DNA of 64,000 nucleotides from Limnoperna fortunei (GCA_944474755.1 OX104120.1:18401992-18465991), one strand, 5' to 3'; shown: positions 56,498 to 64,000, numbered from the stretch's first letter. The notes: generated by a model not told the origin, from the letters alone. Numbers and translations are program-made.

Positions 56498-56504
56498 ATA
56501 AATG
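56493..56504 (+). promoter_or_regulatory. Junction motif TATAAATAAATG
   Basis: Perfect 12-mer: stop TAA 56495-56497, ATG 56502-56504. Confidence 0.65.
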
Positions 56505-56954
56505 GATGAAATCAATGCCAGTCGTATAGCACTCATGGAAGAAGAACTCACCTCAGAGATCCAGAGGTATGAGCATGCCTTGAGAATCTATAACCGTTTG
56601 GATAAGGTCATCTCCATTGCACAGGGTGGGTGTTCCGTGGGCAGTCTACTGCTGACTAGTGGTACCATAGGATCTGCCCTGACTGGCGTAGGTATTGTGG
56701 CATCCATCCCCCTTGGAACCCTAGCCTGCCTATGTGCCACCGGTACCTTAGTATTTTCCTTGATCTCACGCCGAGTCGTCAAGAAGAAAAAGAAGCATCA
56801 AGATACCGTGCGATTAGCCCGATCCTTCAAGTCTCAGCTGGCCGGTGAAGACAGTGCTCCTGCAATCTGTCTGAAGAGCTACTACGATGAAAAGGATCAG
56901 TTGCGTCAACCTTCTACCCTATTTAGTGAAGAACTGCATGCGCATGCATCGTAA
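56502..56954 (+). CDS. Two-helix membrane protein
   Basis: A 150-aa protein with an N-terminal coiled-coil-like stretch (residues 1-38). Two adjacent hydrophobic segments follow, about 40-65 and 66-90, rich in glycine (GSLLLTSGTIGSALTGVG; IPLGTLACLCATGTLVF). A basic cluster RRVVKKKKKH comes next, then a soluble tail. This arrangement is a common accessory protein of invertebrate Polintons (recollection). It is probably a virion or host membrane protein. The last 20 or so codons are copied about 294 bp downstream (57197-57256), a sign of local rearrangement. Confidence 0.65.
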   Translation: MDEINASRIALMEEELTSEIQRYEHALRIYNRLDKVISIAQGGCSVGSLLLTSGTIGSALTGVGIVASIPLGTLACLCATGTLVFSLISRRVVKKKKKHQDTVRLARSFKSQLAGEDSAPAICLKSYYDEKDQLRQPSTLFSEELHAHAS

Positions 56955-57116
56955 GTTGTGTTATTCCATTCGCTCCTATCTCCCCCATTTCATTCAGATT
57001 CCTTTCAGTCAAATTTCCCGATCCGTTTGGATCGCGAAATTTTTACGTTCTTTCCCTGTTTCTAAGGTGTTATTTCAATTTCTGATTCCTGTGTCAGGTT
57101 TTGTATGGGGGGCTTG

Positions 57117-57181
57117 ATCCGTTTGCACAAAACCTTGATTTTTTCCGGATTTCAAGCAGACTTTTTCCTTGTGGGGCAGAA
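57117..57181 (+). repeat. Degenerate internal copy of the TIR
   Basis: The blocks CCGTTTGCA, TCCGGATT, CAAGCAG, TTTTCC and GGCAGAA occur in the same order and orientation as in the right TIR (58491-58556), with intervening substitutions and small indels. It suggests an older right terminus now buried 1.4 kb inside the element. Confidence 0.6.
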
Positions 57182-57196
57182 CTGTCGTTTCAAGCT

Positions 57197-57256
57197 GCGT
57201 CAACCTTCTACCCAATTTAATGAAGAATTGAATGCGCATGCGCCGTAGTTTGTTTT
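57197..57256 (+). pseudogene. Duplicated 3' end of the membrane-protein gene
   Basis: GCGTCAACCTTCTACCC through GCGCATGC repeats the end of the gene at 56502 (56903-56962) with several substitutions. No start or upstream coding part is present. Confidence 0.75.
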
Positions 57257-57412
57257 TTTTTGACCACTTTGATCTGGAGGGTTCTTACATGAGCGCCGAG
57301 CGAGGCGTAGCCTCGCTCCCCGCTCATTCAGAACCCTCCAGATCAAAGTGGTCAAAAAAAAAATCAGGAAATCAGAAATTGAAATAACACCTTAGAAATA
57401 GGGAAAGATAAG

Positions 57413-57426
57413 GTAGATACAATATG
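57413..57426 (+). promoter_or_regulatory. Putative early-type motif GTAGATACAATATG
   Basis: Nearly identical to the sequence at 44173-44187 and similar to 58399-58385 on the minus strand. Ends at the start codon of the gene at 57424. Confidence 0.5.
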
Positions 57427-57921
57427 AATCCTGAAACAGTAGGTTACAGTCTTGCCCAACTCCCTCAACCCGTATGCGAAGAGGTTGAGCTTACCCCCAT
57501 CGAAGAGGAAGATTCTTACTTCAGGTGGGAGGTGGATGAAGATGAGGAAGAATACTTCGAATGCAGCGAAGAGGACGAGGATAAGGCAGAAGAAGAAGAC
57601 TTCTTCTGTGAAAGTGACTTCATCAGTGAAGGTGCCTTTCAGGAAAAAGTGTCAACGAAGCTAATCAGGGAAGCCAGAAGATGGGAGGACCTGCCCACCT
57701 GGGTAATCTTTAGGATAATGGAGGTGTATGAATGGTGGGACGATGGAAAAAGAGAATACATCCTCACCCTGAAAAACGTAAAAGGAAAGACATACAAAGT
57801 CTGGGCACCCCACGAGCTCAACAATGACTATATGCATGACTTGAAAGGAATGTTCATTCGGAGCACAGGATACAAGCTGAGCAGTCAATATTATGTCTCA
57901 TACGATCTGGTGAGGAAATGA
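57424..57921 (+). CDS. Acidic small protein, paralog A (possible OB fold)
   Basis: A 165-aa protein. Residues about 18-65 are extremely acidic (runs of Glu/Asp). The C-terminal 100 residues are the conserved core: DFISEGAFQEKV, W.DLPTWVIFRIMEV, ILTLK, then G.TYKVWAP and a closing VSYDLVRK. It is clearly homologous to the convergent minus-strand gene at 58022-58387. The beta-rich pattern with an ILTL/KVWA core resembles OB-fold single-stranded DNA-binding proteins. That is an inference from pattern, not a recognised family. The start ATG follows the GTAGATACAA motif, as for POLB. Confidence 0.65.
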   Translation: MNPETVGYSLAQLPQPVCEEVELTPIEEEDSYFRWEVDEDEEEYFECSEEDEDKAEEEDFFCESDFISEGAFQEKVSTKLIREARRWEDLPTWVIFRIMEVYEWWDDGKREYILTLKNVKGKTYKVWAPHELNNDYMHDLKGMFIRSTGYKLSSQYYVSYDLVRK

Positions 57922-57952
57922 GGTGTGAAATGAAGGATGCAAAAAAAAAAAA

Positions 57953-57984
57953 AATTTCTCGATCCAAACGGATCGGGAAATTTT
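57953..57984. repeat. Palindromic CGATCCAAACGGATCG segment
   Basis: The short hairpin CGATCC-AAAC-GGATCG with flanking AAATTTC/GAAATTT lies in the 100-bp gap between two convergent stops. It is an inverted copy of 57018-57045. It could act as a bidirectional terminator or be a remnant of the local inversion. Confidence 0.5.
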
Positions 57985-58021
57985 GCGTTCCCCACCCCCC
58001 AAGAGATTGGTTTTGCACCCC

Positions 58022-58387
58022 TCATTTCCTCACCAGATCGTATGAGAGGTACTGTTGCTTGGACTTCTTGCTCAACTTGAATCCCGTGCTGCGAACGAAA
58101 GCTCCTTCCAAGGGAGTCATCTCTTTGCTGAGCGTGGGGCAAGCCCATACTTTGGATGTCGCTCCTTCTCTGTCTTTCAGGGTAAGGATTTTGCATTTCC
58201 CATACTTACCATCCACTTCAATCACCTCCATGATTTTATAGATCACTCCGGTGGGTAAGTCCTTCCATTTGATGGCTTCCTGATTCTGGTCCTGCACCTT
58301 TTCCTGAAAGGCACCTTCACTGATGAAGTCATCTTCCTTGTCTTGGGGCTGGGGCGTGTTGATGAAAGCAGTGTGTTCCACACTCAT
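58022..58387 (-). CDS. Small protein, paralog B (possible OB fold)
   Basis: 121 aa from the ATG at 58387; the longer frame to 58411 needs a GTG start and is not preferred. It shares with paralog A the blocks DFISEGAFQEKV, W.DLPTGVIYKIMEV, ILTLK, KVWA, RSTG.KLS and YDLVRK, but lacks the long acidic N-terminal tract. The two genes are tail-to-tail with about 100 bp between stops. Their upstream sequences are also similar (AACACCTTA...AAGGTA.ATACAA), so the duplication included the promoter. Possible single-stranded DNA-binding role by inference only. Confidence 0.65.
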   Translation of the reverse strand: MSVEHTAFINTPQPQDKEDDFISEGAFQEKVQDQNQEAIKWKDLPTGVIYKIMEVIEVDGKYGKCKILTLKDREGATSKVWACPTLSKEMTPLEGAFVRSTGFKLSKKSKQQYLSYDLVRK

Positions 58388-58399
58388 TCTTGTATATAC
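58385..58399 (-). promoter_or_regulatory. Putative early-type motif GTATATACAAGAATG
   Basis: On the minus strand this precedes and includes the start codon of paralog B. It matches the motif before paralog A, and more loosely that before POLB. Confidence 0.45.
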
Positions 58400-58470
58400 C
58401 TTGTCACACACTTGTCTTTAAGGTGTTCTAACTATCTTCAGGGGCGACTTGTATGCCATGATTGTATATT

Positions 58471-58578
58471 TACCCCATAGTTAATAGGAACCCCTCCCCG
58501 TTTGCATTTTTGGTCCGGATTGACATTTCCAAGCAGGATTTTCCCTTAGTGCGGCAGAAACCCCCTTTACACACTACT
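58471..58578 (-). repeat. Right terminal inverted repeat
   Basis: Exact inverse of 44068-44175. The match continues, after a 2-base indel, to about 58453, so it contains an ATACAATCATGGCAT copy followed by only a 13-codon frame. Confidence 0.97.
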
Positions 58579-58584
58579 CTTGGA
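58579..58584. other. Target-site duplication, right copy
   Basis: CTTGGA, identical to 44062-44067. Joined flanks read GACCACTTGGAATACTCAGAG, as found in an undisturbed unit near 59251. Confidence 0.9.
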
Positions 58585-60230
58585 ATACTCAGAGTCTATG
58601 TCTAGACCACATGGAAAAATCGGAGTCTATAGACCACTGGGAATATTCAGAGTCTATGTCTAGACCACCGGGAATACTCAGAGTCTTTGTCTTGACCACA
58701 GGGAATAATACTCAGTCTATGTCTAGACCATCGGGAATACTCAGAGTCTATGTCTAGACCACCGGGAATACTCAGAGTCTTTGTCTTGACCACATGGAAA
58801 AATCGGAGTCTATAGACCACCGGGAATACTCAGAGTATATGTCCAGACCACTGGGAATAATCGGAGTCTATAGACCACCGGGGATACTCAGAGTCTATGT
58901 CTAGACCACCGGGAATACTCAGAGTATATGTCTAGACCACTTGTAATACTCAGAGTCTATGTCTAGACCACAAGGAATAATCGGAGTCTATAGACCACTG
59001 GGAATATTCAGAGTCTAGTATACGTCTAGACCACTGGGAATACTCAGAGTCTAGTCTATGTCTAGACCACTGGGAATACTCGAAGTCTATAGACCACTGG
59101 GAATACTCAGTGTCTAGTCTATGTCTAGACCCCCTGGGAATACTGGAGTCTATAGACCACTGGGAATACTCAGAGTCTAGTATACGTCTAGACCACTGGA
59201 AATACTCAGAGTCTATGTCTAGATCACCTGGAAAACTCAAAGGCTATGTCTAGACCACTTGGAATACTCAGAGTCTTTGTCTTGACCACAGGGAATAATA
59301 GGAGTCTATAGACCACCGGGAATACTCAGTCTAGTCTATGTCTATGTCTAGACCACCGGGAATACTCAGAGTCTATGTCTAGACCACTGGGAATACTCAG
59401 AGTCTTTGTCTAGACCACTGGGAATACTCAGAGTCTATGTATAGACCACTGGGAATACTCAGAGTCTATGTCTAGACCAATCGGAATAATCGGAATCTAT
59501 AGACCACCGGGAATACTCAGTATAGTCTATGTCTATGTCTAGACCACTGGTAATACTCAGAGTCTATGTCTAGACCACTGGCAATACTCAGAGTCTTTGT
59601 CTTGACCACAGGGAATAATCGGAGTCTATAGACCACCGGGAATACTCAGTCTCGTCTATGTCTAGACCACTGGGAATACTCAGGGTCTAGTATACTTCTA
59701 GACCACAGGGAATAATCGGAGTCTATAGACCACCGGGAATACTCAGAGTCTATGTCTAGACCACCGGGAATACTCATGCAGTGTCTATTTCTAGACCACT
59801 GGGAATACTCAGAGTCTAGTATACGTCTAGACCACTGGGAATACTCAGAGTCTAGTCTATGTCTAGACCACTGGGAATACTCGAAGTCTATAGACCACTG
59901 GGAATACTCAGAGTCTAGTATACGTCTAGACCACTGGGAATACTCAGAGTCTAGTCTATGTCTAGACCACTGGGAATACTCGAAGTCTATAGACCACTGG
60001 GAATACTCAGAGTCTAGTATACGTCTAGACCACTGGGAATACTCGAAGTCTATAGACCACTGGGAATACTCAGAGTCTAGTATACGTCTAGACCACTGGG
60101 AATACTCGAAGTCTATAGACCACTGGGAATTCTCAGTCTAATCTATGTCTAGACCACAGGAAATACTAAGAGTCTTGTATACGTCAAGACTACTGGGAAT
60201 ACCCAAAGTCTTGTATATGTCTAGACCTCT
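58579..60230. repeat. 31-bp minisatellite, right part
   Basis: About fifty units and partial units of GACCAC(C/T)GGGAATACTCAGAGTCTATGTCTA, with higher-order variants containing TAGTATACGTCTA and AGTCTATAGACCAC. The frames at 58950-59240 (minus) and 59752-60141 (plus), with repeated DHWEYSES peptides, are translations of the array. No distinct spacers exist, so it is not a CRISPR array. Confidence 0.92.
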
Positions 60231-60999
60231 AAATATTACTGTGCAGTATATATTACATGTATACATAAGGAAGTATACCCTATACCACTCAGAACGCTAG
60301 GTGTACATACATGTTACAATTCACATACTAGAGTTATGGGAGCGCTATATGTTTGGCATGCCATAAAGTACATGTATACATTTGGTAATGCAATAAGAAA
60401 TGCTTTGGATTGCATCTTAGACCTTTTGAAACATCAAATGTAAATTGCATAAGACATGCTTCCGAGACTAACCGAATTACTCAATGTGCAGAGCATTTAT
60501 ACATTATGTAGTGCGTTTGAAACACTCGAAATACTCATTGTACAATTACATCATGTAGAGGGTCCTAATTGTTCGAATACTCAATGTACATTTTACATTA
60601 TGTAGTAGGTCCTTAATATATGACTCGAAATTCAGTTTTCTGGAAACCACCAGATTGCAAAGAGAACACCAAAAACAATAAATCAGCAGAAATTAAAGAA
60701 ACACAAACAACATTGGGTTTTTATGTTGGGTGCTACTAACTGATATTAGGCACACGAAAAGTAGGGTCCAAATGGCAATCACTGTCCCATATACACTATT
60801 GCATTGAAGAAAACGGGATTTGCAGGTGTTTAAAAAGTGGAAATGGTCTAAACAATGTAATTTATTTACACAGTGGTATTATCTATACTAAAAGTCACCG
60901 TTTTCTATAAACTTTATATACATTTAATTTTATTCCTTTATGTTGTACTTGTACATATATTTTTATACAAATTAAAAATAACGGTTTGTGTTGCTAGTA
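60231..60999. other. AT-rich sequence, no gene seen
   Basis: Sequence between the minisatellite and the Penelope-like element. No coding or RNA feature recognised. Confidence 0.5.
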
Positions 61000-61188
61000 A
61001 CTGGATCGAGAGGGCATTACCACGACGTGCCAAATTGGTGCATAATAATCAATACCAGCTGAACTTGTTTTAATACAATAATAAAAGTCAGGTGCGCCAC
61101 AGTTAAAAGGTAAAAATCCAAACAAAAAAACATAAAATATAATGATAAAAATAGTAATAATAATAATAAAAGAGAGGGGCCCGAGCAC

Positions 61189-61212
61189 TTTCGGTCAAAA
61201 GACCTTCTTCAG
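61189..61212 (-). ncRNA. Hammerhead-ribozyme-like core
   Basis: On the minus strand, CTGAAGA is followed by AGGTC-TTTT-GACC (stem II and loop) and GAAA. That is the CUGANGA / stem II / GAAA arrangement of the hammerhead core, and hammerheads are known in Penelope-like elements. I could not find a convincing stem III and UH cleavage site directly after GAAA, so catalytic activity is doubtful. Confidence 0.35.
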
Positions 61213-61427
61213 GGCGAGATAGAGAGAAGTAAAAACACACCCGTATGCGACAATGACAAGGAGACGAGTGAATCACGTGACAAATGGCGGACAGCTGTGA
61301 TACATGTACACACAACACAAAATTTTTTTTATACTATTTTGTTGTATTTAGTCTAACATAAAAGGTAGATCTTGAACTTTCTCAATACAGTAATAATAAT
61401 AAAGGATGACAAAACAATAGTGGACAC

Positions 61428-64000
61428 TTATAAATAAGTGTTTTTTATATTCATTCCAAACGGATGGCTGGATCCCAGGAACTTAATAATCCTCTGTTCT
61501 AAAGATTGCCGTTGTTTTTCGCCCATATTAGTTTCCATAAGAACGGTAACATGCATATCAGAAATATTATGGTCAAGCTGTCTGAAGTGGCGACCAACCG
61601 GACAGTCTCCACCATTTCGGACACTCCTTATGTGTGCCGCAAAACGGTCACCAAGTCTACGGTAGGTCTCACCGATATACAGCATTGAACATCTTTTGCA
61701 ATGGATAGCATAAATTAAATTTTCTGATATGCAGGTAAAACCGCTCCTAAGGGTAAACGTATTAACTGGGCCCCTAACTTCGTCAGTCTCCCAAGTAAAC
61801 GGACAGGTGGAACACATAGGTCGCTCGCACTTCTTAGTGCCAAAATAATTGGCTGGTTGGCGACAGGCAGTGTTTCTTAAGGAGCTGGTGACAAGGTGTT
61901 GTCTCAAGCTTTTCCCCTTTCTGAAGGCCATTACAGGAGGCGTGTCAAACACTGCTGCCATGTGTTGGTCCTCCAAGACAATGGAGTGAAAATTGTTTAT
62001 TAAAATGTTCCGAATGGCAATGTTGTGAGGATGGTACGTAAGTACCAAAGGAACACGATCACTCAATTTTTGTTTCTTCGGCTCCAATGCCGAAGTTCTG
62101 TCTATTTGGGAGACCGAGGACAGAGCTCTATCTAAAACCCTGATGGGATATCCTCTATTGACAAAGAATGTTTTCATTTTTTCGCTCTGTTGTTTAAAAT
62201 CCGAGTCATTGTTACAGATGCGACGAAGTCGTAAGAATTGTGACTTTGGAATAGCATTTTTACATGCCTCTGGATGGCAGGAAGCGTAATTGAGATAGCA
62301 GTGGGCATCCGTGGGTTTGTAAAAGACGGATGTTGTGATTCTGTTATCTAGAATACGGCATTCGATGTCAAGAAAGGAAAGTTTTTCCTGGGTGATGTTA
62401 AAAGTATACTTGATGGCAGGATGGTAGGAGGAGACAAAGTCAATGAACAACTGGAGTTCCTGTGGACTATCAGACGAGACTCCAAATACATCGTCTATAT
62501 ATCTTTTGTAAAGATCCGGAACAGGGCCAATATACTCAGAGAACATTCTCTCCTCCAAATAGCCAACAAATAGACACGCAAAACTGGGTCCCATTTTTGT
62601 GCCCATGGCCACACCACCAGTTTGTGAATAAAAATTACCATTGAATTGAAAAGTATTTAAAGTTAGAACCAACTCAGCCAGTCGTAAGATGATGTCGGTT
62701 TTTATGTAAGGATTCGGTCGTTTATCAAGAAAGTGTTTCAAGGCAATTAAGGCATCGTTATTTGGAATGCTGGTGTAAAGAGCAGTAATGTCCATCGTGA
62801 AAAGTCGAAAATCCTCAGGATTCTCTGGTTCAAAATGTTCCAGAATGTTCAAAGCATGGGTAGTGTCCTTAACGAAAGTGGGAAGGTTCTCCACGATTGG
62901 CATAAAAATGGTGTGGAGAAGACTGGAGATATTTTCAGTCGGACAGCTACATGCAGAGACAATAGGTCGGCCAGGATTTCCAAGTTTATGGATCTTGGGC
63001 AGCATATAAAACCGAGATGTGCGTGGTTGAGAAACAATAAGTTTATAGGCTGTTTCTGGTAGGTCACCGTTCACAATGAAATCCGTAACAACGCCCTTAA
63101 TAAATTTCTGGTTATTTTTTGTATTATCTTTTTTAATTTTAGAGTAAAAATTCTTGTCATTAAGTTGGAACTCACCTTCGGAGACATAACTAGCAGCATC
63201 CCAAACAACTACTGCGCCACCCTTGTCAGCTGGTTTAATGACAATATCTGTGCGTGACTTAAGGTTGCGGAGGGCCGCCTGTTCTTCTGGTGATAAGTTG
63301 TGTTTCTTAAGAGGTTTAGTCTTTAAACCGGTAATTTGGTTGTGACAAGTTTTGAAATAGCGTTCCAAAGTTGGAAACCAAGAGGTTTTAGGTGTGAAGT
63401 CAGACCTCTTTTTGTTGAAATTAAAAATAGATGCCTGATCGTTACCCATTTTTTCATTTTCCTTTCCAAAAAAGAATGCTTTCAGCAGAAGGCGACGGAA
63501 GAAATTTTGTATATCGACTTCATTCTGGTATGAATCAACGAGAGGAATAGTAGGAACAAAATTTAAACCTTTGGATAGAACACTGATCTCTAAGTCAGAA
63601 AGAGCAGTGGACGGGGATATTACATGTACAGTGTCTTTGGAATTGGGTAATTGTTTAGTGGTGGTACAATCAGTAGTATCATCAGAAGACAGGAGTGAGA
63701 ATTGACCAAATTTTCTACTCTTGACAGAATTAAAATGTAGGAAGACAAGTTGGTTGACATGTCGTATCTGTTGTATAATACTATCGGCAATAATCTTGTG
63801 ACAAAGACTAAATAGCCTGGTTTTAAGGAGAATTTTTCTCTCGCGGAATTTTTCCAATTTTTTTTGGTTGGCTTTGATGGTGAGTCGAATAAGTGACATG
63901 GCAAAGTTGGTTTTAATGGATTCAAGTTGTTTTTCAAGAGACGGTTGGTATGAAATCTCATGAATGGCATGGAAGGAGGGTTGAAACCCTTTAGGGATAA
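61428..64000 (-). CDS. Penelope-like RT / GIY-YIG protein (5' partial)
   Basis: Copies the element RNA into DNA at a nick made by its own nuclease. The frame is open to the window edge. A Met at 63899 gives 823 aa, but coding-like sequence continues upstream of it (SYQPSLEKQLESIKTNFA), so the true start lies outside. Reverse transcriptase motifs: FYMLPKIHKLG.PGRPI, motif A MDITALYTSIP, motif B GVAMGTKMGPSFACLF, motif C YKRYIDDVF (near 62490-62510), then KLSFLDIEC. A CxxC-type zinc motif (CERPMCSTC) precedes the GIY-YIG domain (LIYAIHC, then MLYIGETYRRLGDRFAAH, near 61600-61720), as in Neptune-type Penelope elements. No internal stop or frameshift, so this copy may be recent or active. Confidence 0.93.
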   Translation of the reverse strand, partial: IPKGFQPSFHAIHEISYQPSLEKQLESIKTNFAMSLIRLTIKANQKKLEKFRERKILLKTRLFSLCHKIIADSIIQQIRHVNQLVFLHFNSVKSRKFGQFSLLSSDDTTDCTTTKQLPNSKDTVHVISPSTALSDLEISVLSKGLNFVPTIPLVDSYQNEVDIQNFFRRLLLKAFFFGKENEKMGNDQASIFNFNKKRSDFTPKTSWFPTLERYFKTCHNQITGLKTKPLKKHNLSPEEQAALRNLKSRTDIVIKPADKGGAVVVWDAASYVSEGEFQLNDKNFYSKIKKDNTKNNQKFIKGVVTDFIVNGDLPETAYKLIVSQPRTSRFYMLPKIHKLGNPGRPIVSACSCPTENISSLLHTIFMPIVENLPTFVKDTTHALNILEHFEPENPEDFRLFTMDITALYTSIPNNDALIALKHFLDKRPNPYIKTDIILRLAELVLTLNTFQFNGNFYSQTGGVAMGTKMGPSFACLFVGYLEERMFSEYIGPVPDLYKRYIDDVFGVSSDSPQELQLFIDFVSSYHPAIKYTFNITQEKLSFLDIECRILDNRITTSVFYKPTDAHCYLNYASCHPEACKNAIPKSQFLRLRRICNNDSDFKQQSEKMKTFFVNRGYPIRVLDRALSSVSQIDRTSALEPKKQKLSDRVPLVLTYHPHNIAIRNILINNFHSIVLEDQHMAAVFDTPPVMAFRKGKSLRQHLVTSSLRNTACRQPANYFGTKKCERPMCSTCPFTWETDEVRGPVNTFTLRSGFTCISENLIYAIHCKRCSMLYIGETYRRLGDRFAAHIRSVRNGGDCPVGRHFRQLDHNISDMHVTVLMETNMGEKQRQSLEQRIIKFLGSSHPFGMNIKNTYL

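Larger units (their letters stand above)
57059..57398. repeat. Nested inverted repeats and hairpin
   Basis: Outer arms 57059-57091 and 57365-57398 are inverted copies of a sequence containing AAGGTGTTATTTCAATTTC. Inside, arms 57253-57285 and 57330-57362 pair over about 33 bases (T-run plus GACCACTTTGATCTGGAGGG). At the centre GAGCGAGGC pairs with GCCTCGCTC around GTA. Together they would form a long hairpin in single-stranded DNA or RNA. Confidence 0.85.
44068..58578. mobile_element. Polinton/Maverick element, complete
   Basis: The element is 14,511 bp, bounded by 108-bp identical terminal inverted repeats and a 6-bp target duplication. It encodes the hallmark set: protein-primed DNA polymerase B, adenain-like protease, retroviral-type integrase, FtsK/HerA-type packaging ATPase, and major and minor jelly-roll capsid proteins, plus accessory virion-type proteins. 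All genes read rightward except the phospholipase-like/integrase gene and the last small gene. Its coding regions are visibly GC-richer than the surrounding AT-rich host DNA. Most frames are intact. Visible lesions are homopolymer or short-duplication indels at 44200-44215, about 49360 and 50410-50421. Identical TIRs and a clean target site indicate recent insertion. Confidence 0.97.
61000..64000 (-). mobile_element. Penelope-like retroelement (partial at window end)
   Basis: The coding region at 61428-64000 has Penelope-type reverse transcriptase plus GIY-YIG endonuclease. A non-coding 3' region on the minus strand extends to roughly 61000 and includes the hammerhead-like motif at 61189-61212. 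The 5' end lies beyond the window. The 3' boundary is not defined by a clear target duplication. Confidence 0.85.

Noticed and set aside
58388..58411. Longer start for paralog B at 58411
   Set aside because: It would need a GTG start codon. The ATG at 58387 aligns with the promoter-like motif shared with paralog A.
58950..60141. Open frames with repeated DHWEYSES-type peptides as genes
   Set aside because: They are translations of the 31-bp minisatellite, open on both strands because the unit lacks stops in some frames.
43660..60230. CRISPR-like look of regularly spaced repeats
   Set aside because: Units abut with no unique spacers and the context is eukaryotic. It is a minisatellite.
61438..63533. 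Plus-strand frames opposite the Penelope-like gene
   Set aside because: Short shadows of the long minus-strand frame with intact RT and GIY-YIG motifs.

Overview
This looks like nuclear DNA of an invertebrate, most likely a bivalve or related mollusc (inference). The flanks are AT-rich and non-coding, with tRNA-derived SINEs, several decayed LINEs, tandem arrays and foldback repeats. I found no convincing host gene. What is readable in the window is mobile DNA.

Layout. Positions 1-43650 are AT-rich repeat territory. They hold a dispersed repeat pair (1-520 and 6040-6515), SINE copies near 3.4, 3.8, 24.5, 26.8 and 27.4 kb, a 146-bp tandem array (8437-9380), a 1.54-kb terminal-inverted-repeat element (15137-16675), four LINE remnants (18655-19520; 19740-24110, interrupted; 34930-35910; 37290-39640 on the minus strand), a perfect 220-bp tandem duplication (34178-34617) and microsatellites. 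Positions 43660-60230 are a 31-bp minisatellite split by a complete Polinton/Maverick element. Positions 61000-64000 hold a Penelope-like retroelement on the minus strand, cut by the window end.

The centrepiece is the Polinton at 44068-58578 (14,511 bp). It has identical 108-bp terminal inverted repeats and a 6-bp target duplication (CTTGGA); removing the element restores a normal minisatellite unit. It encodes a protein-primed family B DNA polymerase, an adenovirus-type protease, a phage-tail-fibre-like protein, a phospholipase A2-like/retroviral-integrase gene split at a homopolymer, a packaging ATPase, major and minor capsid proteins, membrane-active virion-type proteins and an inverted pair of paralogous small proteins. 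This is the gene set of a virus-like integrating element: polymerase and integrase for replication and integration, and ATPase, protease and capsid proteins for particle assembly.

The most novel-looking signal is regulatory. Most virion-gene junctions carry TATAAATAAATG, which packs the upstream stop, an AATAAA hexamer, a TATA-like box and the downstream start into 12 bases. The polymerase and the two small paralogs instead follow a GTAGATACAA-type motif. This suggests an early/late promoter code like that of cytoplasmic DNA viruses. The right 1.5 kb of the element carries signs of rearrangement: a degenerate internal copy of the terminal repeat, a duplicated gene end, a large hairpin and the inverted gene pair.
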